Positions 28,087 through 38,137 of a stretch of DNA of 64,000 nucleotides are shown one piece after another. The position numbers and the translations under genes are program-made. The stretch spans positions 124,001-188,000 of the forward strand of contig CAITIE010000098.1 of assembly GCA_903892355.1 (NCBI GenBank). The letters run 5' to 3'. A model generated the notes under the pieces. That model made no database searches. It had not been told where the DNA came from and saw nothing but the letters and a program-made list of their open reading frames with translations. Each line of letters opens with the position of its first letter. The stretch's first letter is position 1. This stretch comes from an uncultured Pirellula sp. GTDB taxonomy: Bacteria > Planctomycetota > Planctomycetia > Pirellulales > Pirellulaceae.

Positions 28087-29759
28087 ATCGAGAACCCTTT
28101 GATGAGTCATTGTTGACAGCCTACCTAGATGATGAACTTTCGCCAGGTGATCGCAATAAGGTCGAATCTGCCCTGCGTGAGTCTCCGCAACTGACCAAGT
28201 TATTGGATGAGCTTCGTACTGTCCGGAAGCTTGTTACGAGCGCTGTTCGCAGCGAGGAGAACAAGCGTGCTAGCGCGGAAGCCACTACTCTCGCTGATGC
28301 TGGACGGCCCTCGTTTACGATTAAGGGGCCATGGCAATCGGCGGCGGGGGCAAGGCCGACCGACACGTCGCCTGCGATGGTGACAACGAAGAGAGTCGAT
28401 CCGGTTGTTGCTGCGACTCACGATCAAGCGTTTCGTCCTGCGGTCCGAGGTTGGATGATGCTCGCATCGCTCGCAGCAACAGTCATCTTGGGACTATTTG
28501 TTTTCTCTCCATGGAGAAGTAAGCGAGAAGTACCCTTCGCTGCGGCTCCATCATTGAAAGGTAGCAAGGAGGCGGTTGAGCAGCCTCTGCCACCGCTCGC
28601 ATCGGCAGCCCCAGGCCCGATAAACGCCGAGAAGGTGCCTTCCGCACGAACGGCCGTTGCCCCGCCCGCCGATGTGACCCCCGGAATGCCAGTGCCAAGC
28701 GATCCGGCGGTATCGTACTCGGAGAGCTATGGATTGAGTTCAGCGCCCAAGGATGCTTCGCTGTCGAAAAATTTAGGGGCCGCTTCGGATGCCCTGCTTA
28801 ACCTTTTAGCCGACGCATCCTCGCGGACGGATGGGAATCGCGGCGAGGTCGACGCGATGGCTCGAAGCCCCCAGCAGAAGGAACTCGTGTCGCCCTCGAA
28901 GAAGCAATCGTTGGACATTGATAAGTCATCGCCCCCTAACGAGGGGATTACGGAAGCGCCGCCTTTCGCAAATCGTTTTGCGGACACTGCTCATTTTGTT
29001 TTCGTGTTGAATCTCCGAGTTGATTCCGTCCCTTTCGCAGACGCTAAGGGTTCGGTCGCTGCGGCAGCCGCAGCGACCGGGGTTGCCCCTGGTTCGGTAC
29101 TAGATGCGCCCGGAGTTCCGCCTAGCGAGGCATTCAATGCGCCGGGGGGTGGTTTTGGTGGAACTGCTGGTGCAGGGCCCAGTGCTGCTGGGGGCAGGGC
29201 TGACTCAAGGTCGTTAGGCCGAAGCACTGGAGGTTTGGCGAGTGGACGGGGGGCCGACGAATCCACAAACGCGCTGGAGGATACCGAAGAAACTGGATCG
29301 CCAAGCAACGAATTAGAGCCTGGGTTGAGCCAATCTCGGAAACGTAAGGCCAATGCGCTGAACCATGGTGAGCCCAGCAATAGATCGTGGGCGTTGGCCG
29401 CGTTGGATCGTGCAGAACCTAGCCAAGGCCCTTCCTCGCAGCTCGTCATCGAGTTTCGATTTCCGAAAGATCGCGAGGAGCAAGCCATCGTGGCGCTTCG
29501 CGAATTAGGAATTGTCCTCCCCGCTGGGATACCGGCAAGTGACCAGACAACGCAATGGTTCGTCAGTGAGATCGATGATTCCAAAAAATCGCTTTATGAA
29601 CGTGTCGAGAGTCGTTTTGTGGATCGCAACAAAACGGATCGGGTGGAATCGGAAGCCCTGTCCGTGCCACAACGCCGCACGAGTGAGCTTGAGCCTAATC
29701 AAGATCAATGGCTTTCGATTCGAATCCTATTGCGCCGACGCGTCGCGGCACCTGAGTGA
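28083..29759 (+). CDS. Putative anti-sigma factor / membrane-anchored regulator
   Basis: ATGA overlap with the sigma gene; N-terminal FDESLLTAYLDDELSPGDRNKVESALRESPQLTKLLDELRTVRKLV; single TM (GWMMLASLAATVILGLFVFSPW); long low-complexity C-terminal region. Confidence 0.7.
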   Translation: MNREPFDESLLTAYLDDELSPGDRNKVESALRESPQLTKLLDELRTVRKLVTSAVRSEENKRASAEATTLADAGRPSFTIKGPWQSAAGARPTDTSPAMVTTKRVDPVVAATHDQAFRPAVRGWMMLASLAATVILGLFVFSPWRSKREVPFAAAPSLKGSKEAVEQPLPPLASAAPGPINAEKVPSARTAVAPPADVTPGMPVPSDPAVSYSESYGLSSAPKDASLSKNLGAASDALLNLLADASSRTDGNRGEVDAMARSPQQKELVSPSKKQSLDIDKSSPPNEGITEAPPFANRFADTAHFVFVLNLRVDSVPFADAKGSVAAAAAATGVAPGSVLDAPGVPPSEAFNAPGGGFGGTAGAGPSAAGGRADSRSLGRSTGGLASGRGADESTNALEDTEETGSPSNELEPGLSQSRKRKANALNHGEPSNRSWALAALDRAEPSQGPSSQLVIEFRFPKDREEQAIVALRELGIVLPAGIPASDQTTQWFVSEIDDSKKSLYERVESRFVDRNKTDRVESEALSVPQRRTSELEPNQDQWLSIRILLRRRVAAPE

Positions 29760-29860
29760 AATTGAGACCCAAGTGCATGCGGGGAGTCGACAACCAGTCG
29801 GCTTTGGGAGCTCTCCTACCGATGGTGGTGCGGGTTGCTGATCCGTGAGCTTCGAGGGGA

Positions 29861-30754
29861 TCATTGCTGGGGGTGGCGAGCGGCGGAGGTGATCGCAAGA
29901 ACCCCGGGATGTTTGATTTTTCGTTCCACGGAGATTGCATAAAATCGCTCGGTGATCGGGAGTTGGCCGATAGGGCGTACGCCATACATGGTTTCGACTT
30001 CAGGAAGAATAATCGACGGGATGCAAAAAAGACCAAGTCCCGATTGGCCGGCGCTCTTGAGCATCGCTGCATCATCGAACTCGCAACGGATCGATGGTTC
30101 GATCGACTCGTCAGTGAACCATTGGTCAAGCGATCTCCGCAGTACTGTGTCCGTCGTCGGAAGTAAAAACGGAGCCCCGTGAAGGGATCGTGGGAAATGT
30201 TCGACATAGTCTTTCGCTAGCCGAGCCGATGCCACGACGGTGACGGAGGACTCGCCGAGCAAGTGCGAATAAGCTCGGATACGTAGTCGTGGATCGCACG
30301 GTGTATCCGACAGGACGACATCGAGACGATGGATGCTCAGTTCGTTGATAAGGTGTTCTAAATCACCTTCTCGAGAGATCAATCGAATCGGAGTTTCAAG
30401 TTGGAAAGCGGGTTGCAGGAAGCGAAAGGCGACCATTTTCGGCATCACGTCCTTCACACCGACTCTCAGCAACAGCGGTGCTCCGGTTGGATTGCCTCGG
30501 AGCGCGTTGAGCATTTCTTCGCCGGTTGCGAAAATCTCCGTCGCATATCGGTAGACCGACTCGCCGGTGTCCGTCATGGCGAGTCCTCGCCCTGACTTCT
30601 TGAAAAGTTGCCGGCCGAGAAACCGTTCAAGTTCATGGATCTGTACGCTGAGGGTTGCAGGGGTTACCCCCAATTTCTCAGCAGCTTTTGCCATCGTCCC
30701 TTCCCTTGCGGTGACCCAAAAGTACATCAAATGGTGGTAATTTAGCCCTTCCAT
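29861..30754 (-). CDS. nhaR: LysR-family transcriptional regulator, NhaR-like
   Basis: MEGLNYHHLMYFWVTAREGTMAKAAEKLGVTPATLSVQIHELERFLGRQLFKKSGRGLAMTDTGESVYRYA parallels E. coli NhaR. Confidence 0.8.
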   Translation of the reverse strand: MEGLNYHHLMYFWVTAREGTMAKAAEKLGVTPATLSVQIHELERFLGRQLFKKSGRGLAMTDTGESVYRYATEIFATGEEMLNALRGNPTGAPLLLRVGVKDVMPKMVAFRFLQPAFQLETPIRLISREGDLEHLINELSIHRLDVVLSDTPCDPRLRIRAYSHLLGESSVTVVASARLAKDYVEHFPRSLHGAPFLLPTTDTVLRRSLDQWFTDESIEPSIRCEFDDAAMLKSAGQSGLGLFCIPSIILPEVETMYGVRPIGQLPITERFYAISVERKIKHPGVLAITSAARHPQQ

Positions 30755-30877
30755 GGATCCTTTACTTTTTCTAAATGATTGTGCTGCAAAATTGGAGGAA
30801 ACGTTTGGGGGATATCGCCGTACTATTCCAATAGACGTGTTTCAAACAACTTTGCTCGTTTATAAGGAACTAGCGCT

Positions 30878-31198
30878 GTGCTGATATCCATCCATGCCAA
30901 AGGTGAATCGCTTTCCGATAGTTTGCGAACTTGGATCGAAGACCGGCTCGAGTCGGCGATCGAAAGGGTAGCCGGCCATTGTCAGCAGATTCAAGTCTTT
31001 CTCACGGACGAAAACGGGCCCATGAAGTCGGGGTTGGATAAAGCGTGCCGGGTGGTTGTGCAAATCGACCATCAGCCGAGTTTGGTGGTGACCGACCGCG
31101 ACAGCAATGTGGCCAAGGTGATCGACCGTATCGCGGATCGGTTGGCTATCGCTGCGAGTCGTCGCAGCGAGCGTCGGCGTGAGCATCGCCACGGTTAA
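30878..31198 (+). CDS. HPF/RaiA-family ribosome-associated protein (short form)
   Basis: MLISIHAKGESLSDSLRTWIEDRLESAIERVAGHCQQIQVFLTDENGP... CRVVVQIDHQPSLVVTDRDSNVAKVIDRIADRLAIAASR resembles the HPF fold pattern. Confidence 0.7.
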   Translation: MLISIHAKGESLSDSLRTWIEDRLESAIERVAGHCQQIQVFLTDENGPMKSGLDKACRVVVQIDHQPSLVVTDRDSNVAKVIDRIADRLAIAASRRSERRREHRHG

Positions 31199-31242
31199 CC
31201 GTGGCTTGATTGGTGCTGGAGCCGCTGGGCCTGGCGCACTTG

Positions 31243-32340
31243 CTACGCCGTGTACTTTAACCCGAACGTATGCGCGACGGCTTCGTTGGTAACTGCGCCC
31301 TGATGAATATTCAACGAATCGCGGATCGGTTTGGACTCGGAGATAGCTCGTTGGATACCTTTTTCCGCGAGCAGTACGGCCCAAGGCAGAGTGACATTGC
31401 AAAGCGCGAACGTGCTGGTTCGTCCAACGGCACCAGGCATGTTGGTGACGCAGTAGTGAACCACATCGTCGACCATGTAGGTTGGATTTTTGTGCGTGGT
31501 CGGCTTGCTAGTCTCGACACAGCCTCCTTGGTCGATCGCGACATCGATGATGACACTGCCGGGTTTCATCAGCTTTAAATCGTCCTTTTTGACCAAATAA
31601 GGTGCGCGAGCCCCTGGGATCAGGACCGATCCGATGACCAAATCGGCGAGCCGCAATTGTTCTCGAATGGTGTAACGGTCGCTGAATAGAACGTTGACAT
31701 TAGGCGGCATGACGTCGTCAAGGTACCGCAGTCGATCGAGATTGACGTCGAGGATAGCGACATCTGCACGGAATCCGGCAGCGATTCGAGCCGCATTGGA
31801 ACCGACGATTCCACCTCCTAGGATGGTGATGTGTGCGGGGGCAACCCCTGGAACGCCACCGAGCAAAATGCCTCGTCCCATTTGAGGTCGCTCGAGGTAT
31901 TTCGCGCCTTCTTGAATGCTCATCCGACCAGCGACTTCGCTCATCGGAGTCAGCAGTGGCAGTCGGCCTTGGGCATCCCTCAGCGTTTCGTAGGCCAAGC
32001 ATGATGCGCCACTTGCGATCATCGCTTCGGTGAGACCTTTGTCGGCTGCAAAGTGAAAATACGTAAAGAGCGCTTGGCCTTTGCGGATCATCGGAAATTC
32101 AGAGGGCTGAGGTTCTTTGACTTTGACGATCAGATCGGCGCGATCAAAAACGTCTTTGCCACTTGCCACCAACTCGGCCCCTGCTTGCAAGTAGGCGTGA
32201 TCTGCGAGGCCGGACCCCAATCCCGCACCCGCTTGGACAACGACTTTGTGGCCGCGTTGAACAAGTTCCTCAACACCCACAGGAAGCATGGCCACTCGGT
32301 ATTCGTCGTCTTTGATTTCCTTAGGTACGCCGACAATCAT
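31243..32340 (-). CDS. ald: Alanine dehydrogenase
   Basis: MIVGVPKEIKDDEYRVAMLPVGVEELVQRGHKVVVQAGAGLGSG..., ITILGGGIVGSNAARIAAG, VIIDVAIDQGGCVETSKPTTH, YCVTNMPGAVGRTSTFAL. Confidence 0.95.
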   Translation of the reverse strand: MIVGVPKEIKDDEYRVAMLPVGVEELVQRGHKVVVQAGAGLGSGLADHAYLQAGAELVASGKDVFDRADLIVKVKEPQPSEFPMIRKGQALFTYFHFAADKGLTEAMIASGASCLAYETLRDAQGRLPLLTPMSEVAGRMSIQEGAKYLERPQMGRGILLGGVPGVAPAHITILGGGIVGSNAARIAAGFRADVAILDVNLDRLRYLDDVMPPNVNVLFSDRYTIREQLRLADLVIGSVLIPGARAPYLVKKDDLKLMKPGSVIIDVAIDQGGCVETSKPTTHKNPTYMVDDVVHYCVTNMPGAVGRTSTFALCNVTLPWAVLLAEKGIQRAISESKPIRDSLNIHQGAVTNEAVAHTFGLKYTA

Positions 32341-32628
32341 GATAGTAGTCTTCTTTGGTTTCGGTTGGAGTTGCAGATAGGGAGGACGGTGTTGGTCGTT
32401 ACTAGCATCCTGATGAATCCGCGAGCATGTTTATGCACACAGCCCGTTCCACAAATCTTGGACCGGGGCTGGAACCTTGCAGGGGCTGGTACCTTGCAGT
32501 GCAGCTTGCAAATGATAGTAGCTATTTTTCAAGAGGCTGTTAGCAACAATAATATTTTCGAATTGTAGCCGCATATGGAATGAGCGTGCTACCGCACTTG
32601 CTGTGTACGAATGGTCGGCAAGCTGATT

Positions 32629-35600
32629 TTAGGGCCTGCCGTTCCTTGGTTGGAACGGATTAAAGTCGCGAGGAGAGGGGAGCGTCGATGCCGCGGGGCC
32701 ATTTGGGGAGGTGGGCGACGCGCCTCCAGGTCCGGTTGGTCCAATTTGGGAAGGTTGACCGGGGCGTTGGTATTCCGGAGGAAGCGTTCCCTCGATGCGT
32801 TTGATTTGTGCTTCCAACTGCCCCGTTTTCAGCTGCATCGACGCGGAGCTGACCTGCAATTCTTCGGCTTGTGCGGGTGACGTTCCATTGGGGATGCGAC
32901 GGATGGTCGCCCCACGCCGCTGCGTTCCGTCGATGCGGACTGAATCATTCAATGCTGCATACCCGAGACGACTGGCGTCGATGATCACATCACCGGATTC
33001 GGTTTTGCTGGCTAGTCGGGCATTGCCCAAAGCATCGATTTCCCAAGTTCCGTTTGATGACGCGGTGCGCGATTGGTTGTAACTAAGGCTGGCCGAGTCA
33101 AAAAGATTTAGTTGATCGCACCATAATCTTGTTTGGTTCGTAGCGAGCGTTTCCGACTTGCGGACATCGATGGAGTCCTCCCAATTGAGAATAGGAGAGA
33201 GCAATGCATCGATTTTGTCATAGAACGAAACGATGCGCTGGCTTACTGAGCCTTCCATGCGGCCCAGGAATGTTAGGTGAAGGCATTGCAGGTTGTTGTT
33301 TCCTAGCCGTTCCGCTGGGTTGCTTTGGATAAGCGATGTCATCGGAGAAAGAGAGTTCGGCGAAATTGGATTGCTGTTACCCAAGCGCCGGCTCCAGAGT
33401 TGGCCTGGTCCATACCCGATCCAAGTCTTCGTGGGCATATTGAATTCGATTTTCGGGACTTGAAGATTCTCTGTCGATTTGCGATTGCCGCGGAGGTCCG
33501 TTTGTGCGGCTCGTATATCGACATTTCCATCGAGCCGGACGATTTGAAGTTCTGGTTTGATTGTCGTTCGTGTTGGATCTTTCTGGCCCTCTCGCATCTG
33601 CTGAAAACGCAGCGGGATACGGTTTGCAAGGTCGAGGGTCATCGTGTTGGCATTGGCTGTCATATGCCATATGGTTTCAGGTGCCGATTGCATTTTGCAA
33701 TCGAGAGCAACTCCCCCTCCAAACCTGGCGATACGCCCATCGAAGGTCATTCGCTCTCCCCATTGAATACGTGGTGGGGACAACCAGCGAACCGACGCAT
33801 TCGAGGGATCATTGCGGTCGCTCCTGATCCCGTTCGGAGTGGTGAGTAGGGTTGGAATTGCGTTAGGAGGCGTTGGTGCTGATGGCGTCGTGTCTTGAAG
33901 TGCTTCGGCGGGAATCATCAACTCGCCGGGGTGATCGATCCAAAAGAGTTGTTCGGTTTGTGAGAGTTGCAATTCTTTGGCTTCGACCCACCCGGTACCT
34001 ACGGAGATTTTTGCTGGAGTACCGACCAAATGAATGTTGGTGATATCTTTGGATTCGCCGAGCAATACCAGTTTGTCTCCTCGTGCAGTCAATGGCCATT
34101 GTGTTTCATCGGTGAGTTGATCTCTGGTGAGCGTGAAATTGCCCTCGAGCGTCAAAGAGTCGATGGTGCTCATGTTGCCCATCCGGCTGACCGTCGCATC
34201 GAGCTTATTGCCGGTGACATTGATGGGGGATGATTTCTTTTCAGGGCGCTGAGCAAGTCCCTGGGACGATGGGGAAGTTTTGAGTGTGGGGCTTGGAATT
34301 GGCATGCCGTTGGGCAGAGTCACCGCAGGACGCGAGAGAGGTGGAGATAGAGGCGGTGTCGCAGGAGTCATCACCAAACCACTGCTCGGGACCCCTCCAC
34401 CCAGATCCTGCTTGCTCTCATTACCTTGGTTTGCGATCGAGGTATTTGGTGCGACGGTGCTGGGGATAGCTGGATCCATGATGTTCGGATAGCTGAATCG
34501 TACCGCCATCGATTGGACTTGAGCATTGAGTTCCTCGGATTGCACCATCACATCGCCGTCGGCTTGAATTAGCTCAGGAACGAAGTCGGGGACTTTGCCG
34601 TCGGGATAATGCGGACGAAGTCTTTCGGCGAGCGAAGGGATGACCGGGGTAACCCACATATTGAGTTTTTCTGCGACGAATCGTCCTCGTTGGGTGCTGC
34701 TGATATTGGCACCTCCTTCGATCATGATCAAATCGCGATCTTCATGAGGGCGAATGACCAGCCGTTTGCTCCAGCGTAAACTCCAGTTCTCATTCTCCGA
34801 CGCCATCTGAGCACTGCCGATTCCGTCAGCGAGTACCCAACCAAGCCGCTTATTGCTGATGGTGTTTTCGGTATTGATCAGCCCAGGGTTTTGGTACTGC
34901 ACTTGTGGGGACGACACCTGAAATGATTCCCGCTTCAAAAATACGCGAGAAGAGTTTCGAGGTGCCGTGCCTGGGAGAACGTTGCTCAAACTGACCATGC
35001 CGTTGACGAAATCCATGATCAAATGCTGGCCGTAGGCTTCCGACTGCATTCCTGGAGCATTCAACTTGATCCACCGCGACTGATCGTTTGAGTCCAAACC
35101 TGGTAATCCGGTCGCTTCGAGTCGGTTCAGTTTCCATTGACTAGAGTTATGCGAACTGCTTGCAACGGTGGTTGTCTCCTCGGTCGCTGTTTTTGCCGCT
35201 GACCAACCGAGGGTTAATTTCAGTTCGTTGCAGTCAAAGGTGTCGATAGGCATTCCCTCCACATGGTGTTCCATGTGAACTCCGTCCATGAACGTCGCCA
35301 TCGATTGATGGAATTGAAAGACGAAGCGACCTCGGCAGTCTAACTTGGCATATGCTGGGAGTTGTTTGGCGTTGGGAATGCGATCGCTCGGCCATAGGCC
35401 GCCGGGTTGCAGGCCGAGGTGAACTTTGTCGACGTAAATCAGTTGCAGGTAATCAAGTCCATTGAAGGGTGAGTCGGTTGGAGGTGACGTCGTCGGAGCA
35501 TCGGACAGAAGATCCTGATCCATGTAAATGGATAGGTATCTGCCTTCCAATTCGGAATCACCGAGTTTCATCTTGATCTGCTTGTCGGTCCAGATTTGGC

Positions 35601-36120
35601 GCTTGTCGATACGCATGTCTCTGGTCTCAATCAGCATTTCACCTTGGCCAGAGCTTGGATCAGGTGGCGAGTATATTTTGATATCGCCGAGGAGTTGTCC
35701 GTTGATTACTGGCGGAGGATGACCGGAAGTCCAGTCGAACGCGGATTTGAACTGAATTTCAGCACCGCGTGGGTTTTCGATAAAGATCGCCCGCTTACCT
35801 CCCTTGTCATTTCCTTGCGGAATGACGATGGTCAAAGGCTTGAATCGCCATCGTGTATCGGTGATTTGTTCTCGTTCTTGATAGAGAAGGATGCATTGCT
35901 CGCGTTCGATGATCAAAGGCGATTTGCGTTGCCAAGCACCTTCGACGAAGTAATGCTCCCACCATTGGGTTTCCGAAGTTTGCGGGTTGGTGGTAGCGAC
36001 CCATTTCGACTTGCTCGCGCGGGGTTTTGGTTCCAGCAACGGCACAACGATCGCTTGGTACCCGCCGAACAGGAGAAGCAAAGGGATCAGGGTTTGTAAA
36101 TAGGAACGCCAGAATGTCAT
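32629..36120 (-). CDS. Giant LptC/LptA(OstA)-like LPS-transport candidate with N-terminal TM anchor
   Basis: 1,163 aa from the ATG at 36118-36120, which overlaps the kdsC stop. N-terminal TM SYLQTLIPLLLLFGGYQAIVVPLL; repetitive beta-rich segments (MLIETRDMRIDKRQIWTDKQIKMKLGDSELEGRYLSIYMD). Gene order kdsD-kdsC-this. Confidence 0.55.
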   Translation of the reverse strand: MTFWRSYLQTLIPLLLLFGGYQAIVVPLLEPKPRASKSKWVATTNPQTSETQWWEHYFVEGAWQRKSPLIIEREQCILLYQEREQITDTRWRFKPLTIVIPQGNDKGGKRAIFIENPRGAEIQFKSAFDWTSGHPPPVINGQLLGDIKIYSPPDPSSGQGEMLIETRDMRIDKRQIWTDKQIKMKLGDSELEGRYLSIYMDQDLLSDAPTTSPPTDSPFNGLDYLQLIYVDKVHLGLQPGGLWPSDRIPNAKQLPAYAKLDCRGRFVFQFHQSMATFMDGVHMEHHVEGMPIDTFDCNELKLTLGWSAAKTATEETTTVASSSHNSSQWKLNRLEATGLPGLDSNDQSRWIKLNAPGMQSEAYGQHLIMDFVNGMVSLSNVLPGTAPRNSSRVFLKRESFQVSSPQVQYQNPGLINTENTISNKRLGWVLADGIGSAQMASENENWSLRWSKRLVIRPHEDRDLIMIEGGANISSTQRGRFVAEKLNMWVTPVIPSLAERLRPHYPDGKVPDFVPELIQADGDVMVQSEELNAQVQSMAVRFSYPNIMDPAIPSTVAPNTSIANQGNESKQDLGGGVPSSGLVMTPATPPLSPPLSRPAVTLPNGMPIPSPTLKTSPSSQGLAQRPEKKSSPINVTGNKLDATVSRMGNMSTIDSLTLEGNFTLTRDQLTDETQWPLTARGDKLVLLGESKDITNIHLVGTPAKISVGTGWVEAKELQLSQTEQLFWIDHPGELMIPAEALQDTTPSAPTPPNAIPTLLTTPNGIRSDRNDPSNASVRWLSPPRIQWGERMTFDGRIARFGGGVALDCKMQSAPETIWHMTANANTMTLDLANRIPLRFQQMREGQKDPTRTTIKPELQIVRLDGNVDIRAAQTDLRGNRKSTENLQVPKIEFNMPTKTWIGYGPGQLWSRRLGNSNPISPNSLSPMTSLIQSNPAERLGNNNLQCLHLTFLGRMEGSVSQRIVSFYDKIDALLSPILNWEDSIDVRKSETLATNQTRLWCDQLNLFDSASLSYNQSRTASSNGTWEIDALGNARLASKTESGDVIIDASRLGYAALNDSVRIDGTQRRGATIRRIPNGTSPAQAEELQVSSASMQLKTGQLEAQIKRIEGTLPPEYQRPGQPSQIGPTGPGGASPTSPNGPAASTLPSPRDFNPFQPRNGRP

Positions 36121-36644
36121 GAGAGTCGATTCGGGATAAAATCCTCCCATCGACTTTTCGCCTTCAGTAGACGCTCGATGAGTTCGCGAATGGCACCCTT
36201 CCCTCCCGGCGATTGAAGTACCCAGCGAGCCGCTTGTTTGACTTCAGGTGCACCGTCTGCCACGGTAACAGCTAGTCCCACCTCGTACATGACGGACAAG
36301 TCTGGTAGGTCGTCTCCTATGTAACAGACTTCGTTCGGGGTAAGTCCAGCTTGTTGGATCATCTCTTTGGCGGCTGGAAGCTTATCGGAAAAACCTTGGC
36401 GGACCATGGAGATGCCGAGTTCTGCTGCCCGCAACTTGACCACTTGCGAGTTCCGTGCGGTCAGCAGGCCGAATTCAAATCCAGCCTTGCGCCATATTTT
36501 GATGGCGTGCCCATCCCTAACGTAAAACGATTTACTCTCCACCCCTGCGTTGTCGATCGTGATCATGCCGTCGGTCAACACGCCGTCGACGTCAGAGAGG
36601 ATCAAGCGGATCGGCTTTGCGATTTCGGAATCTCGGATTGCCAA
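36117..36644 (-). CDS. kdsC: 3-deoxy-D-manno-octulosonate 8-phosphate phosphatase KdsC (HAD family)
   Basis: IRLILSDVDGVLTDGMITIDNAGVESKSFYVRDGHAIKIWRKAGFEFGLLTARNSQVVKLRAAELGI ... CYIGDDLPDLSVM. Confidence 0.93.
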   Translation of the reverse strand: MAIRDSEIAKPIRLILSDVDGVLTDGMITIDNAGVESKSFYVRDGHAIKIWRKAGFEFGLLTARNSQVVKLRAAELGISMVRQGFSDKLPAAKEMIQQAGLTPNEVCYIGDDLPDLSVMYEVGLAVTVADGAPEVKQAARWVLQSPGGKGAIRELIERLLKAKSRWEDFIPNRLS

Positions 36645-36663
36645 GTGATTCTCTCCGGCGCTT

Positions 36664-37902
36664 TTATGTTAAGGGGCCAAAAATTCGTAGGCTGGTCGGT
36701 CCATGATCCCATGGATTGCACGGGTCGGAATTCGGGTCGTCACAGGACGCATTTTCCACAGAGGATGTTGCCACGGATACCAAGGGCTTCGTCGATTGCG
36801 ATTGCTCGATTTCTAGAACATCGGTGATATCGATCATCCCCAAGGGGTGATCGGTAGAGTCAACCACCGGTAACTCACTAATTTTTCGATGGGCCATGAT
36901 CGCGATCGCATCATCAAGCCTCGCTCCTTGCTGGATCGCAGAGAAACGAACGGTCATCACCTCGGATATGGGCCGGTCCAGTTCCGACTCGCGATGCTGT
37001 TCGAGCATTTTGGCGAGATCGCTGTCGGTGAAGATCCCAGTCAAGGTACCGTTGCTGTCCGTGATCATCACGGCGCCGCTGCGTCGACCAGGTTTCGATA
37101 CATCGACCAACATGGTTCGGATCGAGATCGACTCCGTGCAAATTCGGCATTCCGAAAGAGGTCTCATCAGCTCATCAACGTTTGCCAATTTCCGTCCCAG
37201 TGCGCCTCCTGGATGCAATTCCGCGAAATCATCCACCCGGAATCCCTTGGCCTCACTAACGACCATAGCCAGCGCGTCGCCTAATGCTAACATAGCAACG
37301 GTACTGGTGGTCGGCGCGAGATTGTGTTGGCAAGCTTCCTTGAGCGGTGGCAGGATCAATGCGATATCCGACGCGCGAGCCAGCGGACTATTCGCACCGC
37401 TGGTAATACTCAATATCCCGGACGATCGCCTGGAGATGCAGGGCAGGATTTCGACGACTTCGGTTGTCGATCCGCTGTTGGACAAGATCAGAACTAAGTC
37501 TGTCGGTCCGATGCATCCGAGATCGCCATGAATGGCTTCGGAGGGATGCAGGAAGTGAGCTCGCGTGCCCGTGGAGGCAAAGGTTGCTGCGAGTTTGCGA
37601 CCGATCAATCCCGCTTTGCCGATTCCGCAAATGATCAAGCATCCACGCATTGCGACAATGCGTTCGGCCGCGAACGAGAATTCCTCGTCAATCGAGCTAG
37701 ATACTTGCTTCAGGGCTGAAGCGTTGTGCTGGATGATTGCGATACCGCGAGCAATACGCTCCTGGCGGGACACCGCGGTGTTTGAATTTTTTCTTGAAGC
37801 TGATGATCCCATAGCCATTGGCAATTCCATGCCGTGCGTCGTGAACGAGTCCTTGTTCCATAACGAGCACGGGAGAATACCATTTCTCGGCCCATGTGCC
37901 AA
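36664..37902 (-). CDS. kdsD: Arabinose-5-phosphate isomerase KdsD (SIS + tandem CBS); exact start uncertain
   Basis: GCLIICGIGKAGLIGRKLAATFASTGTRAHFLHPSEAIHGDLGCIGPTDLVLILSNSGSTTEV; CBS domains; VDDFAELHPGGALGRKL. Confidence 0.92.
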   Translation of the reverse strand: MAHGPRNGILPCSLWNKDSFTTHGMELPMAMGSSASRKNSNTAVSRQERIARGIAIIQHNASALKQVSSSIDEEFSFAAERIVAMRGCLIICGIGKAGLIGRKLAATFASTGTRAHFLHPSEAIHGDLGCIGPTDLVLILSNSGSTTEVVEILPCISRRSSGILSITSGANSPLARASDIALILPPLKEACQHNLAPTTSTVAMLALGDALAMVVSEAKGFRVDDFAELHPGGALGRKLANVDELMRPLSECRICTESISIRTMLVDVSKPGRRSGAVMITDSNGTLTGIFTDSDLAKMLEQHRESELDRPISEVMTVRFSAIQQGARLDDAIAIMAHRKISELPVVDSTDHPLGMIDITDVLEIEQSQSTKPLVSVATSSVENASCDDPNSDPCNPWDHGPTSLRIFGPLT

Positions 37903-38137
37903 CCTCGAACCTGCAATGCTAGCTATTGCCCTGTTAGGTTCGCAATGTCGCAGGCAATGGTTGCGACGTTTAGAGATCGGCTAAGCCCAATTACGTCTAG
38001 CGAATAGGCTGCACGAATAGGGGTATCGCGACGTATTGCGACTCGATTCATTTTTGAGAATCTTTTCGAGTCTACTTCACATCGCTGCAAATCGTTTGCA
38101 GGGCGGAGGATCCGCTCCTGCTGATTTTGTGCGAGGC

